Source: Levilactobacillus humaensis
GTDB taxonomy: Bacteria; Bacillota; Bacilli; Lactobacillales; Lactobacillaceae
Direction: 5' to 3'
Length of the DNA: 64,000 bases
Assembly (NCBI RefSeq): GCF_024345185.1
Contig: NZ_BROB01000006.1
Coordinates: 1 to 64,000, forward strand
The notes under the pieces were generated by a model. It was not told the origin of the DNA. It saw only the letters and a list, made by a program, of their open reading frames with translations, and did no database searches. Positions within the stretch are counted from its first letter, which is position 1; every line of letters begins with the position of its first letter. This document shows positions 52,513 through 63,726 of the stretch, one piece after another. The position numbers and the translations under genes are program-made.

Positions 52513-53136
52513 ATGACAAGCGTAGCATTATACAAACAAAATGGTAGCCAAAACGGCGACGTCACGTTGAATGCCGATATCTTCGGTATTGAACCTAACG
52601 AAAACGTTGTGTTCGACACGATTTTGATGCAACGAGCATCTTTACGCCAAGGAACTCACGCCGTTAAAAACCGGAGTGCCGTTCGTGGTGGTGGGAAGAA
52701 GCCATGGCGTCAAAAAGGTACTGGTCGTGCACGTCAAGGTTCCATCCGTTCACCACAATGGGTCGGTGGTGGTGTGGTCTTTGGACCAACCCCTCGCTCA
52801 TACAGTTACCACCTTCCTAAGAAGGTTAGCCGTTTAGCATTGAAGTCCGTTCTTTCCCAGAAGGTTCTCGATGACAGTTTCGTCGTAGTTGACGGATTAT
52901 CATTCGACACCCCTAAGACGAAAGAATTCGCTGATATGCTGGCTGGTTTGAACGTCACAACTAAGACGCTGGTTGTCCTTGAAGACGACAACGTTAAGGC
53001 CGCATTAGCAGCCCGGAACTTAGCAAATGTTAAGGTAATTCCTGCCAAGAGCTTGAACGTCCTTGATATTGCTAACGCCGACAAGTTAGTGATTACCCAA
53101 CCAGCACTTTCTCAAGTAGAGGAGGTACTCGCATAA
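52513..53136 (+). CDS. rplD: 50S ribosomal protein L4
   Basis: 207 residues; the exit-tunnel loop [19 protein letters not shown] is intact. That loop is where macrolide-resistance changes arise. Stop overlaps the rplW start by one base. Confidence 0.99.
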   Translation: MTSVALYKQNGSQNGDVTLNADIFGIEPNENVVFDTILMQRASLRQGTHAVKNRSAVRGGGKKPWRQKGTGRARQGSIRSPQWVGGGVVFGPTPRSYSYHLPKKVSRLALKSVLSQKVLDDSFVVVDGLSFDTPKTKEFADMLAGLNVTTKTLVVLEDDNVKAALAARNLANVKVIPAKSLNVLDIANADKLVITQPALSQVEEVLA

Positions 53137-53423
53137 TGGAATCACGCGATATTATTTTACGTCCAGTTGTCACTGAAGCATCAATGGCTACTATGGATGA
53201 CAAGCGTTACACGTTCGACGTTGACGTACGAGCAACCAAGACTCAAGTCAAGCATGCCATTGAAGACATCTTTGACGTTAAGGTTGTTAAGGTCAACATC
53301 ATGAACTTGAAGGGTAAGAAGAAGCGTCAAGGTCGCTACGAAGGCTTAACTAAGAAGCGTCGTAAGGCCATTGTCAGCTTATCTGCCGACTCTAAAGAAA
53401 TCAAGTTATTCAACGAAGAATAA
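53136..53423 (+). CDS. rplW: 50S ribosomal protein L23
   Basis: 95 residues, lines the tunnel exit and docks trigger factor and [35 protein letters not shown] is typical. Its ATG shares the last base of the L4 stop (TAATG). Confidence 0.98.
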   Translation: MESRDIILRPVVTEASMATMDDKRYTFDVDVRATKTQVKHAIEDIFDVKVVKVNIMNLKGKKKRQGRYEGLTKKRRKAIVSLSADSKEIKLFNEE

Positions 53424-53449
53424 AATCTCAGATATAGGAGGGAAATAAC

Positions 53450-54298
53450 GTGGCGATTAAGAAATACAAACCAACAAGCAATGGTCGTCGTAACATGACC
53501 AGCATGGTTTACAAAGACGTCATCACTAAGACGACTCCTGAAAAGTCATTGCTTGATTCACAAAGTCACTCAGCCGGCCGTAACAACGCTGGTAAGATGA
53601 CTGTCCGCCATCGTGGTGGTGGTAACAAGCGTCAGTACCGGATCATCGATTTCAAGCGGATTAAGGATGATGTTCCTGCAACCGTTAAGGCTATCGAATA
53701 TGACCCAAACCGGACTGCCAACATTGCCTTATTAGTATATGCTGATGGTGTAAAGTCTTACATCATTGCACCTAAGGGCTTAAAGGTTGGTGCTCAGGTT
53801 CAGTCAGGTCCAGATGCTGATATCAAAGTTGGTAATGCATTACCATTGAAGAACATTCCATTCGGAACTGTTATTCACAATATCGAATTGAAGACTGGTA
53901 AGGGTGGCCAATTGGTCCGTTCTGCTGGGACTTCAGCTCAATTGTTAGGTAAGGCCAACGATGACAAGTACGTATTGGTTCGTTTATCATCTGGTGAAGT
54001 TCGGATGATCTTGAACGTTAACCGTGCTACTATCGGTGCCGTAGGTAACGAAGAACACGAATTGATTGTTGTCGGTAAGGCCGGCCGTAATCGTTGGGCT
54101 GGTCAACGTCCACATGTTCGTGGTTCTGTAATGAACCCTAACGATCACCCACATGGTGGTGGTGAAGGTAAAGCACCTGTTGGTTTACCATCTCCTCTTT
54201 CTCCATGGGGTAAGAAGACCGTTGGTAAGAAGACGCGGAAGAAGAAGAACAAGACTAGCAAGTTCATCGTTCGTCGTCGTAAGGGTTCCAAGATGTAA
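53450..54298 (+). CDS. rplB: 50S ribosomal protein L2
   Basis: 282 residues; [19 protein letters not shown] and the C-terminal [29 protein letters not shown] with the conserved functional His. GTG start after AGGAGGG. Confidence 0.99.
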   Translation: MAIKKYKPTSNGRRNMTSMVYKDVITKTTPEKSLLDSQSHSAGRNNAGKMTVRHRGGGNKRQYRIIDFKRIKDDVPATVKAIEYDPNRTANIALLVYADGVKSYIIAPKGLKVGAQVQSGPDADIKVGNALPLKNIPFGTVIHNIELKTGKGGQLVRSAGTSAQLLGKANDDKYVLVRLSSGEVRMILNVNRATIGAVGNEEHELIVVGKAGRNRWAGQRPHVRGSVMNPNDHPHGGGEGKAPVGLPSPLSPWGKKTVGKKTRKKKNKTSKFIVRRRKGSKM

Positions 54299-54376
54299 TC
54301 ATCCGGTAATCCGGATGTTAAGAGACCTGGTGATCATCGTGTATAACGATGCGCCACAAGTAGAGGAGGTTTCATA

Positions 54377-54658
54377 ATGGGTCGTAGTTTGAAAAAAGGA
54401 CCTTTTGCCGATGCGCATTTGCTCAAGAAGATTGATGTGCAAAAGGATCAAGACAAGAAGACCGTCATCAAGACCTGGTCACGTCGGTCTACTATTTTCC
54501 CTAGCTTCGTAGGTTACACCATTGCAGTTTATGACGGACGGAAGCATGTCCCAGTTTACGTGCAAGAAGATATGGTTGGCCACAAGCTTGGTGAATTCGT
54601 ACCGACTAGATTATTCCGTGGTCATGGTAGCAGTGAAGATAAGAAAACAACTCTTTGA
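54377..54658 (+). CDS. rpsS: 30S ribosomal protein S19
   Basis: 93 residues; [16 protein letters not shown] and [29 protein letters not shown] are diagnostic. Head protein next to S13. AGAGGAGG precedes the ATG. Confidence 0.99.
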   Translation: MGRSLKKGPFADAHLLKKIDVQKDQDKKTVIKTWSRRSTIFPSFVGYTIAVYDGRKHVPVYVQEDMVGHKLGEFVPTRLFRGHGSSEDKKTTL

Positions 54659-54675
54659 TAAGGAGGATTAACTAA

Positions 54676-55032
54676 ATGGCTGAACAAGTTACATCAGCGC
54701 AAGCAACCGCCAAAACGGTTCGAGTTGCTGCTCGCAAACTCCGCCTTGTCATCGATCTTATCCGCGGCAAGAGCGTAGCTGAAGCGCTAGCTATTCTAAA
54801 GTTCACACCGCGTGGTGGTTCACCGGTTGTGGCAAAAGTTTTAAACTCTGCGATTGCTAATGCAGAAAACAATTTTGACTTAGATCGTCAAGATCTAGTT
54901 GTCAGCGAAGCCTTCGTTAACGAAGGACCAACCCTCAAGCGGTTCCGTCCTCGTGCCAAGGGTTCTGCTTCACCAATCAACAAGCGTACGAGTCACATTA
55001 CGGTTGTTGTATCTGAAAAGAAGGAGGGATAA
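54676..55032 (+). CDS. rplV: 50S ribosomal protein L22
   Basis: 118 residues; [27 protein letters not shown], with the beta-hairpin [19 protein letters not shown] that lines the exit tunnel. AAGGAGG precedes the ATG; rpsC follows after three bases. Confidence 0.99.
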   Translation: MAEQVTSAQATAKTVRVAARKLRLVIDLIRGKSVAEALAILKFTPRGGSPVVAKVLNSAIANAENNFDLDRQDLVVSEAFVNEGPTLKRFRPRAKGSASPINKRTSHITVVVSEKKEG

Positions 55033-55035
55033 CGC

Positions 55036-55695
55036 GTGGGACAAAAAGTAAATCCAACTGGATTACGGGTCGGTATCATTCGCGACTGGGAAGCAAAGTG
55101 GTATGCTGAAAAAGACTTTGCTGCTTACCTCAAGGAAGACCTTGCAATTCGTAAATTCATTGAAAAGCGTCTCGTTGACGCCTCTGTCTCAACTGTTGAG
55201 ATCGAGCGTGCTGCAAACCGCGTCAACATCTCAATCCACACTGCCAAGCCAGGGATGGTTATTGGTAAGGGTGGTTCTGAAGTCGAAAATCTCCGTAAGG
55301 AATTGAACGACTTAACTGGCAAGCGGGTTCACATCAACATTGTTGAAATCAAGAAGCCAGATTTAGATGCAAAATTGGTCGGCGAAAACATCGCTCGTCA
55401 ATTGGAGGGCCGTGTTGCCTTCCGTCGGGCTATGCGTGGAACGATGCAACGGACTATGCGCTCTGGTGCCAAGGGTATCAAGACGCAAGTCGCTGGTCGT
55501 TTGAACGGTGCTGATATGTCTCGTACTGAAAGCTACGCTGAAGGTACGGTTCCTCTGCACACGTTGCGTGCCGATATCGATTATGCTTGGGTAGAAGCTC
55601 ACACTTCATACGGTTCTCTGGGTGTTAAGACCTGGATCTACCGTGGTGAGATCTTGCCTGAAAAGAAACAAACTAACGGACAAGGAGGGAAATAA
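55036..55695 (+). CDS. rpsC: 30S ribosomal protein S3
   Basis: 219 residues; KH domain with [18 protein letters not shown] (GxxG loop) and [12 protein letters not shown]. mRNA-entry protein. GTG start after GGAGGGA; rplP starts one base after the stop. Confidence 0.99.
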   Translation: MGQKVNPTGLRVGIIRDWEAKWYAEKDFAAYLKEDLAIRKFIEKRLVDASVSTVEIERAANRVNISIHTAKPGMVIGKGGSEVENLRKELNDLTGKRVHINIVEIKKPDLDAKLVGENIARQLEGRVAFRRAMRGTMQRTMRSGAKGIKTQVAGRLNGADMSRTESYAEGTVPLHTLRADIDYAWVEAHTSYGSLGVKTWIYRGEILPEKKQTNGQGGK

Positions 55696-55696
55696 C

Positions 55697-56131
55697 ATGC
55701 TGGTACCTAAGCGAGTAAAGTTCCGTCGTGTCCACCGTGGTAAGCTACGTGGCGAAGCCAAGGGTGGCAAGAGTGTTGCTTTCGGCGACTACGGTTTGCA
55801 GTCATTAGATTCCAAGTGGATCTCTAACCGTCAAATCGAAGCAGCCCGTGTTGCAATCACTCGTTACATGAAGCGTGGTGGGAGAGTTTGGATTAAGATT
55901 TTCCCTCACAAATCCTACACTGAAAAAGGTGTTGGGGTCCGGATGGGTAATGGTAAAGGTACACCTGCTGGCTGGGTAGCCCCAGTTAAGCGTGGTAAAG
56001 TAATGTTTGAAGTCGGTGGCGTCTCTGAAGAAGTCGCTCGCGAAGCATTACGCCTTGCTGCTATGAAACTTCCCGTTCGTACGAAAGTTATTACCCGAGA
56101 GGAAGTAGGTGGCGAATCTAATGAAGGCTAA
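55697..56131 (+). CDS. rplP: 50S ribosomal protein L16
   Basis: 144 residues; [24 protein letters not shown] and [21 protein letters not shown] are typical. The ATG at 55697 follows AGGAGGG. The 3' end overlaps rpmC by 11 bases. Confidence 0.99.
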   Translation: MLVPKRVKFRRVHRGKLRGEAKGGKSVAFGDYGLQSLDSKWISNRQIEAARVAITRYMKRGGRVWIKIFPHKSYTEKGVGVRMGNGKGTPAGWVAPVKRGKVMFEVGGVSEEVAREALRLAAMKLPVRTKVITREEVGGESNEG

Positions 56132-56315
56132 GGAAATTAACGAATTGACCACTGCCGAAATGCTCGATAAAGAAAAGAGCTATAAGGACGAATTATTCAA
56201 CTTGCGCTTCCAATTAGCCACTGGCCAACTGGAAAACACCGCTCGGTTGAAGCAAGTTCGTAAGAACATTGCACGGATTAAAACCGTTCTTCGCCAACAA
56301 GAACTGAACAAATAG
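56121..56315 (+). CDS. rpmC: 50S ribosomal protein L29
   Basis: 64 residues. [14 protein letters not shown] matches the usual L29 start, and [25 protein letters not shown] follows. A GTG at 56109 with GAGAGG upstream would add four residues; I prefer the ATG by family comparison. Confidence 0.96.
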   Translation: MKAKEINELTTAEMLDKEKSYKDELFNLRFQLATGQLENTARLKQVRKNIARIKTVLRQQELNK

Positions 56316-56340
56316 AATACGATAAAGGAGGTCACAATAC

Positions 56341-56607
56341 ATGAGTGATGTACGTAATCACCGCAAGGTATACCGTGGTCGTGTCGTGTCTGACAAGATG
56401 GACAAGACGATCACTGTTGTCGTTGAAACGACAAAAACGGATGCACGATACGGTAAGCGTGTCAAGTACTCTAAGAAGTACAAGGCACATGATGAAAAGA
56501 ATGAAGCCCAAACCGGCGACATTGTTGAAATCATGGAAACGCGGCCAATGTCTGCTACCAAGCGGTTCCGCTTAGTCGACATTGTTGAAAAAGCAGTAAT
56601 CATTTAA
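56341..56607 (+). CDS. rpsQ: 30S ribosomal protein S17
   Basis: 88 residues; [23 protein letters not shown] and [20 protein letters not shown] are diagnostic of this OB-fold primary binder. AAGGAGG precedes the ATG. Confidence 0.99.
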   Translation: MSDVRNHRKVYRGRVVSDKMDKTITVVVETTKTDARYGKRVKYSKKYKAHDEKNEAQTGDIVEIMETRPMSATKRFRLVDIVEKAVII

Positions 56608-56656
56608 GTGTCGTTTTATCGTATTCTGAACTAGAACTGAAGGGAGGACACTAGCC

Positions 56657-57025
56657 GTGATCCAACAAGAAAGTCGCTTAAAGGTAGCCGATAACTCTGG
56701 CGCCCGTGAAATTCTGACAATCAAGGTTCTGGGTGGCTCAAAGCGTCGCTACGCCGGAATCGGTGATGTCATCGTTGCTACTGTCAAACAAGCAACACCA
56801 GGTGGCGTTGTCAAAAAAGGTGATGTTGTTAAGGCGGTCGTTGTTCGTACGAAGTCTCGTGTACGTCGTAACGACGGTTCATACATCAGTTTTGATGAAA
56901 ATGCTGCTGTGCTGATTAAAGATGACAAGAGCCCACAAGGGACTCGTATCTTTGGGCCAGTTGCTCGTGAATTACGAGACAACGACTACATGAAGATTAT
57001 CTCATTAGCACCCGAAGTACTGTAA
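56657..57025 (+). CDS. rplN: 50S ribosomal protein L14
   Basis: 122 residues; [19 protein letters not shown], and the C-terminal [28 protein letters not shown]. Start of the classical spc segment. GTG start after GGGAGGA. Confidence 0.99.
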   Translation: MIQQESRLKVADNSGAREILTIKVLGGSKRRYAGIGDVIVATVKQATPGGVVKKGDVVKAVVVRTKSRVRRNDGSYISFDENAAVLIKDDKSPQGTRIFGPVARELRDNDYMKIISLAPEVL

Positions 57026-57059
57026 TTAAGAATCGTGTAAACAAGGAGGTGCCCACAGA

Positions 57060-57371
57060 ATGCTTATTAAAACTGGTGACAAGGTCCGCGTGATCGCTGG
57101 GAAAGACAAAGGCAAAGAAGGAACTGTATCTAAGGTTCTGAATGCCAAGAACCGCGTGATCGTTAAAGGCGTCAATATGATCAAGAAGCACCAAAAGGCT
57201 TCTCAAGCTAGCCCACAAGGCGGGATCATTGATATTGAAGCACCAATTCATGCATCCAACGTAATGCTCATTGATCCTTCGAACAACGAACCAACCCGGC
57301 TTGGCGTTCGAGTTGAAGATGGTCACAAAGTCCGGTTCGCTAAAAAGTCCGGCGAAACCATCGACAAATAA
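57060..57371 (+). CDS. rplX: 50S ribosomal protein L24
   Basis: 103 residues; the KOW motif [22 protein letters not shown] near the start, needed for 23S assembly initiation. AAGGAGGTG precedes the ATG. Confidence 0.99.
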   Translation: MLIKTGDKVRVIAGKDKGKEGTVSKVLNAKNRVIVKGVNMIKKHQKASQASPQGGIIDIEAPIHASNVMLIDPSNNEPTRLGVRVEDGHKVRFAKKSGETIDK

Positions 57372-57396
57372 TCACTGAAAGGAGGAACATAATTTC

Positions 57397-57939
57397 ATGT
57401 CAGCTCGTTTAAAAGAAAAGTACGTTAATGAAATTACCCCATCATTGGTGGAAAAGTTCAGCTACAGTTCTGTTATGCAAACACCAAAGATCGACAAGAT
57501 CGTTTTGAACATGGGTGTTGGTGACGCTGTTACCAACGCTAAGAACCTTGATGAAGCCGTTGAAGAGCTTGGTTTGATTTCTGGTCAAAAGCCATTGGTT
57601 ACTAAGGCCAAGAAGTCAATCGCAACCTTCCGTCTTCGTGAAGGCATGTCAATTGGTGCTAAGGTTACCCTCCGCGGGGACCGCATGTACGAATTCCTGG
57701 ATAAGTTGATCAACGTGTCATTGCCACGTGTTCGTGACTTCCATGGTGTTAGCTCCCGTGCCTTTGATGGCCGTGGTAACTACACTTTGGGGATCAAGGA
57801 ACAATTGATCTTCCCAGAAATTAACTTTGATAACGTTAACCGTGTTCGTGGTTTGGACATTGTTATCGTAACGACGGCTAACACCGATGAAGAATCACGT
57901 GAATTGTTGACTCAATTCGGTATGCCGTTTACACACTAA
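57397..57939 (+). CDS. rplE: 50S ribosomal protein L5
   Basis: 180 residues; contacts 5S r[21 protein letters not shown] and [21 protein letters not shown] are typical. AAAGGAGG precedes the ATG. Confidence 0.99.
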   Translation: MSARLKEKYVNEITPSLVEKFSYSSVMQTPKIDKIVLNMGVGDAVTNAKNLDEAVEELGLISGQKPLVTKAKKSIATFRLREGMSIGAKVTLRGDRMYEFLDKLINVSLPRVRDFHGVSSRAFDGRGNYTLGIKEQLIFPEINFDNVNRVRGLDIVIVTTANTDEESRELLTQFGMPFTH

Positions 57940-57957
57940 AAAGGAGGTTCACACAAA

Positions 57958-58143
57958 TTGGCTAAGAAATCACAAATTGCTAAGAACAAGCGTCCTGCGA
58001 AGTTCTCTACTCAGGAATATACTCGTTGCGAACGTTGTGGACGTCCACACTCTGTTTATCAAAAATTCCACCTTTGCCGTTTATGCCTACGCGAACTTGC
58101 CCACAAGGGTCAAATTCCTGGTATGAAGAAGGCTAGCTGGTAA
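57958..58143 (+). CDS. rpsN: 30S ribosomal protein S14, zinc-binding type
   Basis: 61 residues with [20 protein letters not shown], giving the two CxxC pairs that bind zinc. This is the short type Z form rather than the 89-residue zinc-free paralogue. TTG start after AAGGAGG. Confidence 0.99.
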   Translation: MAKKSQIAKNKRPAKFSTQEYTRCERCGRPHSVYQKFHLCRLCLRELAHKGQIPGMKKASW

Positions 58144-58176
58144 TACGAATTTTAAACAAAGGGAGGGAAATCGTTA

Positions 58177-58575
58177 ATGTCCATGACTGATCCTATTGCA
58201 GACTTCTTGACTCGGATCCGTAACGCGAACATGGTTCGCCACGAATCACTCGAAGTACCTGCATCAACAATTAAACGTGACATCGCTGAAATCCTGAAGC
58301 GCGAAGGTTTCATCCGTAACGTTGAATACATCGATGATGACAAGCAAGGTATCATCCGCGTATTCCTCAAGTACGGTAAAGACAACCAACGTGTTATCAG
58401 TGGTTTGAAGCGTATTTCAAAGCCCGGCTTACGTTCATACGTTAAGGCCGATGCTGTTCCAAAGGTATTGAACGGTTTAGGTATCGCTATTATCTCCACC
58501 TCTGAAGGTGTAGTTACTGATAAAGAAGCGCGTGCCAAGAAAATCGGTGGCGAAGTTCTCGCCTACGTTTGGTAA
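58177..58575 (+). CDS. rpsH: 30S ribosomal protein S8
   Basis: 132 residues; [16 protein letters not shown] and the C-terminal [28 protein letters not shown]. In E. coli S8 is the spc-operon repressor. GGGAGGG precedes the ATG; a second ATG lies two codons later. Confidence 0.99.
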   Translation: MSMTDPIADFLTRIRNANMVRHESLEVPASTIKRDIAEILKREGFIRNVEYIDDDKQGIIRVFLKYGKDNQRVISGLKRISKPGLRSYVKADAVPKVLNGLGIAIISTSEGVVTDKEARAKKIGGEVLAYVW

Positions 58576-58605
58576 AACTTTTAAGAAGATAGGAGGTGCC
58601 TTACA

Positions 58606-59142
58606 GTGAGTCGTATTGGTTATAAAACTGTCAAAGTCCCAGCTGGCGTTGATGTTAAGCGCGATGGCGATCAAGTTACGGTTAAAGGTCCTAAGGGTTC
58701 TTTAACCCGTACTTTCTCTGACTTCATTACGATGAAGATCAGTGACGGTGCCGTTGATTTCGACCGTCCAGATAACAACAACAAGACGCGGGCCCTTCAT
58801 GGTACGCAACGAGCTAACTTGAACAACATGGTTGAAGGTGTTGTCAATGGCTTCGCAAAGACCTTGAAGTTAGTCGGTGTTGGTTACCGTGTTCAGGCTA
58901 AGGGTAAGACCTTGGTATTGAGCGTTGGTTATTCTAACCCTGTTGAAATGGCTATTCCAGAAACTTTAGAAGTTAAGGTTCCTGACAACACCACTATCAA
59001 CATTTCAGGCATTAGTAAGCAAGAAGTCGGTGACTTCGCTGCTGAAATCCGTGCCGTCCGTTCACCAGAACCTTACAAAGGTAAGGGTATCCGTTACGAA
59101 AACGAATTCGTTCGCATTCGTGAAGGTAAAACTGGTAAGTAA
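58606..59142 (+). CDS. rplF: 50S ribosomal protein L6
   Basis: 178 residues; [14 protein letters not shown] and [26 protein letters not shown] are diagnostic. GTG start after AGGAGGTG. Confidence 0.99.
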   Translation: MSRIGYKTVKVPAGVDVKRDGDQVTVKGPKGSLTRTFSDFITMKISDGAVDFDRPDNNNKTRALHGTQRANLNNMVEGVVNGFAKTLKLVGVGYRVQAKGKTLVLSVGYSNPVEMAIPETLEVKVPDNTTINISGISKQEVGDFAAEIRAVRSPEPYKGKGIRYENEFVRIREGKTGK

Positions 59143-59182
59143 AGCAGCTTAATGCTGATAATTCTACAAAGAGGTGACTATT

Positions 59183-59539
59183 TTGATTACGAAACCAGAT
59201 AAGAACAAGACACGTCAAAAGCGTCATATGCGTGTCCGCAACAAAATTTCTGGAGATGCAGTACGCCCACGCTTAAACGTTTTCCGCTCTAACAAAAACA
59301 TCTACGCTCAAGTCATTGATGACGTAGCGGGTGTCACGCTTGTTAGTGCCTCGACGTTAGATAGCGAAGTGACTGGTGACAACAAAACTGACCAAGCTAA
59401 GGCTGTCGGTGTTTTAGTTGCTAAGCGCGCTATCGAAAAGAAGATTAGCAATGTTGTGTTTGACCGTGGCGGATACTTATATCATGGCCGGGTACAAGCA
59501 TTAGCAGAAGCTGCTCGTGAAAACGGGTTGAAATTTTAA
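59183..59539 (+). CDS. rplR: 50S ribosomal protein L18
   Basis: 118 residues, 5S rRNA binder; [18 protein letters not shown] and [30 protein letters not shown] start at 59183 has GAGGTG six bases ahead; a longer start at 59174 would overlap that site. Confidence 0.98.
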   Translation: MITKPDKNKTRQKRHMRVRNKISGDAVRPRLNVFRSNKNIYAQVIDDVAGVTLVSASTLDSEVTGDNKTDQAKAVGVLVAKRAIEKKISNVVFDRGGYLYHGRVQALAEAARENGLKF

Positions 59540-59561
59540 CAGTAAGGAGGAATAACCACAC

Positions 59562-60065
59562 ATGGCAAAATTTATTGATCCCGACAAGTTAGAACTTGAA
59601 GACAACGTTGTTGCTATCAACCGAATTACCAAAGTTGTTAAGGGTGGCCGTCGTCTTCGGTTCTCTGCTTTAGTAATCGTTGGTGATAAGAACGGCCACG
59701 TTGGCTTTGGTACTGGTAAAGCACAAGAAGTCCCAGAAGCCATTCGTAAGGCTGTTGAAGCCGCTCGTAAGAACTTGATCGAAGTTCCAGTCGTGGGAAC
59801 GACCATTCCTCACGAAGTACTGGGAACATTTGGTGGTGGCAAGATTATGCTCAAGCCAGCCGCTGAAGGTTCTGGAGTTACGGCCGGTGGTGCCGTTCGT
59901 TCCGTCATGGAACTTGCAGGTATCGCTGACGTTACTTCAAAGCGTTTAGGTTCTAACACGCCGGTCAATGCAGTTCGTGCCACTTTTGCTGGCCTGACTG
60001 AATTGAAGCGTGCTGAAGAAGTTGCCGCTCTCCGTGGTGTCTCTCTTCAACACTTAGCTGAATAA
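59562..60065 (+). CDS. rpsE: 30S ribosomal protein S5
   Basis: 167 residues; [26 protein letters not shown] holds the spectinomycin-linked loop, and [21 protein letters not shown] follows. AAGGAGG precedes the ATG. Confidence 0.99.
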   Translation: MAKFIDPDKLELEDNVVAINRITKVVKGGRRLRFSALVIVGDKNGHVGFGTGKAQEVPEAIRKAVEAARKNLIEVPVVGTTIPHEVLGTFGGGKIMLKPAAEGSGVTAGGAVRSVMELAGIADVTSKRLGSNTPVNAVRATFAGLTELKRAEEVAALRGVSLQHLAE

Positions 60066-60079
60066 GGAGGGGTATTAAA

Positions 60080-60262
60080 ATGGCTCAATTAAAAGTTACT
60101 TTAATTCATAGTGTCGCTCACCGCCTCCCTAAACAGCGGAAGATTGTGGAAGCTATGGGCTTACACCGAGTTAACAGCTCAGTGGTACAGCCTGATAACG
60201 AAGCAACTCGCGGTGCGCTTTTCCAAATCGCACATTTGATTAAGGTTGAAGAAGTTAAGTAG
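60080..60262 (+). CDS. rpmD: 50S ribosomal protein L30
   Basis: 60 residues; [37 protein letters not shown] is diagnostic. AAGGAGGGG precedes the ATG. Confidence 0.99.
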   Translation: MAQLKVTLIHSVAHRLPKQRKIVEAMGLHRVNSSVVQPDNEATRGALFQIAHLIKVEEVK

Positions 60263-60297
60263 TACTCATATCATTAAATAAGGAGGTGCGCAATAGC

Positions 60298-60732
60298 ATG
60301 AAGTTGAATGAATTAAAACCTGCTGAAGGCTCACGGAAGGTTCGTAACCGAGTTGGCCGTGGTGATTCTTCTGGTAATGGTAAGACCTCTGGTCGTGGCC
60401 AAAAGGGTCAGAAGGCTCGTAGCAAGACTCGTTTGGGTTTTGAAGGGGGCCAAATGCCTCTTTACCGTCGTATTCCAAAGCGTGGGTTTACCAACATTAA
60501 CCGTAAGGAATTTGCTGTCGTAAACGTATCCGCTTTGAACGTCTTCGATGACGGCGCCGAAGTAACCCCAGTTAACTTGGTAGAAGCTGGTATCGTGAAG
60601 AACGAAAAGGCCGGTATCAAGGTTTTGGGTAACGGTGAGTTAACGAAGAAGTTGACGGTAAAGGCCGCTAAGTTCTCCAAGTCAGCTGTACAAGCTATCG
60701 AAGCTGCTGGTGGTAAGACTGAGGTGATCTAA
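60298..60732 (+). CDS. rplO: 50S ribosomal protein L15
   Basis: 144 residues; [41 protein letters not shown] is typical. The ATG at 60298 follows AGGAGGTG; a GTG at 60286 overlaps the ribosome binding site. The stop shares one base with the secY start. Confidence 0.98.
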   Translation: MKLNELKPAEGSRKVRNRVGRGDSSGNGKTSGRGQKGQKARSKTRLGFEGGQMPLYRRIPKRGFTNINRKEFAVVNVSALNVFDDGAEVTPVNLVEAGIVKNEKAGIKVLGNGELTKKLTVKAAKFSKSAVQAIEAAGGKTEVI

Positions 60733-62042
60733 TGCTATCAAGCTTGAAAAACGCCTTTAAGATTAAAGACATTCGTAATAAGATACTCTTTACTCTTCTG
60801 GTTTTGATTGTCTTTCGGTTGGGTACCTACATTACTGTCCCCGGCATTAACGCGAAGGCACTTCAAAGCGTCGCGTCTTCTGGGTTGGTTAGTATTTTAG
60901 ATACTTTTAGTGGTGGTGGGTTGAGTAACTATTCCATCTTTGCGATGGGGGTCTCACCTTACATCACGGCACAAATCGTTATTCAATTGCTACAAATGGA
61001 CATCGTACCGCGCTTCGTTGAATGGAGTAAGCAGGGTGATGTTGGTCGTCGGAAGTTAAACCAAGCCACACGTTACTTGGCGATTTTTCTCGCTTTCGTT
61101 CAGTCTATCGGGATTACGGCTGGTTTCAGTGCCTTAAGTTCACTGAAATTAGTTCAAAACCCGAGTGTCACAACGTACCTCTCGATCGGGTTAATCCTGA
61201 CCGGTGGGACGATGTTGACGACTTGGATGGGTGACATGATCACCGACCGTGGGTTAGGGAATGGGATCTCAATGATTATCTTTGCGGGTATCATTGCTCG
61301 GACACCTAATTCCGTCTACAAACTTTACAAAACTTATTTTGTCGACATTGCATCAGGTGACATGTGGAAGAGTGTTTTGTTCATCTTAGGCTTGATTGTT
61401 TTGGTTCTGATGATCGTCACGTTTACGACGTGGGTTCAACAGGCTGAACGTCGAGTACCGATGCAATACACACGTCGAGTATCTGGTTCGCCAGATAGCA
61501 GCTACCTTCCTTTGAAGGTTAACGTTGCTGGTGTTATCCCAGTTATCTTCGCAAGTTCGTTTATTGCGACGCCTCAAACTATTTTGATGGCGTTCCAAAA
61601 TACGCACTCATCGGATGGCTGGTATCAAACGCTCTCGAACATCTTTAACATGCAAACCTTGGATGGTGCCATTTTGTACACCGTTCTGATCGTTGTGTTC
61701 ACGTTCTTCTATGCGTTTGTTCAGGTTAACCCTGAAAAGTTAGCTGAGAACCTGCAAAAGCAGGGGAGCTACATTCCAGGCGTTTGGCCAGGACATGAAA
61801 CGCAGTCATATGTTTCCAACTTACTTATGCGTCTCAGCACTGTTGGGGCCTTGTTCCTTGGATTCATTTCCTTAATTCCGTTATTAGCCCAAAACCTTTG
61901 GGACTTAGATGAGTCAATTGGTTTGGGTGGTACCAGCCTCTTAATCGTGGTTGGGGTTGCCATTGAAACCATGCGCCAAGTTGACGGATTGATGATGAAG
62001 CGCGAATACGTTGGCTTTATCCAAGATCCAGAACCAGCTTAA
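60732..62042 (+). CDS. secY: Protein translocase subunit SecY
   Basis: 436 residues, ten membrane segments, channel of the Sec translocon. NKILFTLLVLIVFRLGTYITVPGIN at the start and the plug region SGLVSILDTFSGGGLSNYSIFAMGVSPYITAQIVIQLL are present. The cytosolic loop QAERRVPMQYTRRV is conserved for SecA and ribosome contact. Translationally coupled to rplO (TAATG). Confidence 0.98.
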   Translation: MLSSLKNAFKIKDIRNKILFTLLVLIVFRLGTYITVPGINAKALQSVASSGLVSILDTFSGGGLSNYSIFAMGVSPYITAQIVIQLLQMDIVPRFVEWSKQGDVGRRKLNQATRYLAIFLAFVQSIGITAGFSALSSLKLVQNPSVTTYLSIGLILTGGTMLTTWMGDMITDRGLGNGISMIIFAGIIARTPNSVYKLYKTYFVDIASGDMWKSVLFILGLIVLVLMIVTFTTWVQQAERRVPMQYTRRVSGSPDSSYLPLKVNVAGVIPVIFASSFIATPQTILMAFQNTHSSDGWYQTLSNIFNMQTLDGAILYTVLIVVFTFFYAFVQVNPEKLAENLQKQGSYIPGVWPGHETQSYVSNLLMRLSTVGALFLGFISLIPLLAQNLWDLDESIGLGGTSLLIVVGVAIETMRQVDGLMMKREYVGFIQDPEPA

Positions 62043-62051
62043 TGAGTTTCC

Positions 62052-62092
62052 AGCGGGTGTGTTGATCTCTTAGCACACCTGCTTGTGTTTTT
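62052..62092 (+). terminator. Possible terminator between secY and adk
   Basis: AGCGGGTGTG pairs with CACACCTGCT, followed by TGTGTTTTT. It may reduce read-through into adk. Confidence 0.55.
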
Positions 62093-62125
62093 AAGGCGAA
62101 TAATTTCGAAGTAAGGAGCATGAAC

Positions 62126-62785
62126 ATGACAGCAATGAATTTAATTCTCATGGGCTTACCGGGTGCCGGTAAGGGGACACAAGCCCAAAAAATCATCGAT
62201 GAGTTCCATTTGCCACATATTTCAACGGGAGATATCTTCCGTGCGGCAATGAAGAATGAAACGAAGATGGGCTTGGCCGCTAAAACCTACATCGACAAAG
62301 GCGAATTGGTTCCTGACGAAGTCACTAACGGCATCGTTAAGGAACGGTTAGCCGAAGCCGATACGGCTAAGGGGTTCATGTTGGATGGGTTCCCCCGTTC
62401 CATTGTTCAAGCCGAAGCTTTAGATAGCTTTGGCCCAGAACTGGACCGGACCATCAACGCCGTGATTAATATTCACGTCGAACCGGATGTTCTAATCGAA
62501 CGACTCTCAGGTCGTTACATTTGCCGGAATTGTGGGGCAACTTACCACAAGCTCTACAACAACCCTAAGGTTGAAGGAACTTGTGATGTTTGTGGTCACC
62601 ATGACTTTTACCAACGTGAAGACGACAAGCCGGAAACGGTTAAGAATCGTTTAGCAGTTAACTTAAAGGCCAACACGCCTTTGGTTGATTACTATACGAA
62701 GAAGAACCTCTTGTTTACGGTGGATGGTAATCGAGATATCGATGACGTTTACGTCGACATTGAAAAGATCTTGAAGGCCCTGTAA
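62126..62785 (+). CDS. adk: Adenylate kinase
   Basis: 219 residues, converts AMP and ATP to two ADP. P-loop [13 protein letters not shown]-binding segment [15 protein letters not shown] domain with zinc Cys pairs [12 protein letters not shown]...CDVCGHHD, the long zinc-binding Gram-positive form. The ATG at 62126 has AAGGAG seven bases ahead; ATGs at 62120 and 62135 are less well placed. Confidence 0.98.
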   Translation: MTAMNLILMGLPGAGKGTQAQKIIDEFHLPHISTGDIFRAAMKNETKMGLAAKTYIDKGELVPDEVTNGIVKERLAEADTAKGFMLDGFPRSIVQAEALDSFGPELDRTINAVINIHVEPDVLIERLSGRYICRNCGATYHKLYNNPKVEGTCDVCGHHDFYQREDDKPETVKNRLAVNLKANTPLVDYYTKKNLLFTVDGNRDIDDVYVDIEKILKAL

Positions 62786-62940
62786 GTCGAGGTAATTCTT
62801 GCGTCAATGTAAGAATTATGGTAGACTTATTCAGGTTTAGCCTGTAAATGGCGCGCTGTCGCAATTCACAGGTGCTAGGTGGGTGCCGCATCCGCGGCCC
62901 GACCGCTTTTACGTGTGTATGCACGCAATTAAAAGGGAGG
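62786..62940 (+). other. Leader between adk and infA
   Basis: TAATTCTT pairs with AAGAATTA (about 62792-62819), and CCTGT with ACAGG (about 62840-62872) frames a GC-rich loop. No T-run follows and no clear promoter is seen. It may hold an infA regulatory structure. Confidence 0.35.
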
Positions 62941-62947
62941 TACTTTC

Positions 62948-63166
62948 GTGGCGAAAAGCGATGTCATCGAAATCGAAGGTAAAGTTACCGAAACATTACC
63001 TAATGCAATGTTTCGAGTCGAATTAGAAAACGGTCATGAGATTCTTGCTCATGTCTCCGGTAAGATTCGGATGCATTATATCCGGATTCTACCTGGTGAC
63101 CGAGTAACTGTTGAAATGTCACCGTATGACTTGTCTAAAGGCCGGATTACTTATCGTTTCAAGTAA
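62948..63166 (+). CDS. infA: Translation initiation factor IF-1
   Basis: 72 residues, S1/OB fold; [52 protein letters not shown] is essentially the family consensus. GTG start after GGGAGG. Confidence 0.99.
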   Translation: MAKSDVIEIEGKVTETLPNAMFRVELENGHEILAHVSGKIRMHYIRILPGDRVTVEMSPYDLSKGRITYRFK

Positions 63167-63196
63167 TCGGTTTGGACAGATGTAGGAGGGATATTC

Positions 63197-63316
63197 ATGA
63201 AAGTAAGACCATCAGTTAAGCCAATGTGCGAACACTGCAAGGTTATCAAGCGTAAAGGCCGAGTTATGATTATTTGCTCAGCCAACCCTAAGCATAAACA
63301 ACGCCAGGGTAAGTAA
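63197..63316 (+). CDS. rpmJ: 50S ribosomal protein L36
   Basis: 39 residues, [21 protein letters not shown] and [16 protein letters not shown], with the C-x2-C...C...H zinc ligands intact. GTAGGAGGG precedes the ATG. Confidence 0.99.
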   Translation: MKVRPSVKPMCEHCKVIKRKGRVMIICSANPKHKQRQGK

Positions 63317-63343
63317 TTTCAATTTATAGGAGGTGTACATTCA

Positions 63344-63709
63344 ATGCCACGTATTGCTGGAGTGGATTTACCACGTGATAAGCGTATCGCTTATGGTTTA
63401 ACTTACATTTTTGGGATTGGTATCAACACGGCTCACAAGATCGTTGCTGCTGCCGGTGTCTCTGAAGACGTTCGGGTTCGTGATTTAACTCCCGACCAAG
63501 AAGACAAGATCCGTGCTGAAGTCGACAACTACAAAGTTGAAGGTGACTTACGGCGTGAGGTTACGCTGAACATCAAGAACTTACAAGAAATTGGTTCTTA
63601 CCGTGGAATGCGTCACCGTCGCGGATTACCTGTTCGCGGTCAACACACTAAAAACAATGCCCGCACTCGGAAGGGTAAAGCCGTTTCCGTTGCCGGTAAG
63701 AAGAAGTAA
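63344..63709 (+). CDS. rpsM: 30S ribosomal protein S13
   Basis: 121 residues; [25 protein letters not shown]-type start and the C-terminal [20 protein letters not shown] tail that contacts P-site tRNA. AGGAGGTG precedes the ATG. Confidence 0.99.
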   Translation: MPRIAGVDLPRDKRIAYGLTYIFGIGINTAHKIVAAAGVSEDVRVRDLTPDQEDKIRAEVDNYKVEGDLRREVTLNIKNLQEIGSYRGMRHRRGLPVRGQHTKNNARTRKGKAVSVAGKKK

Positions 63710-63726
63710 AGGAGGGTTATCACTTT

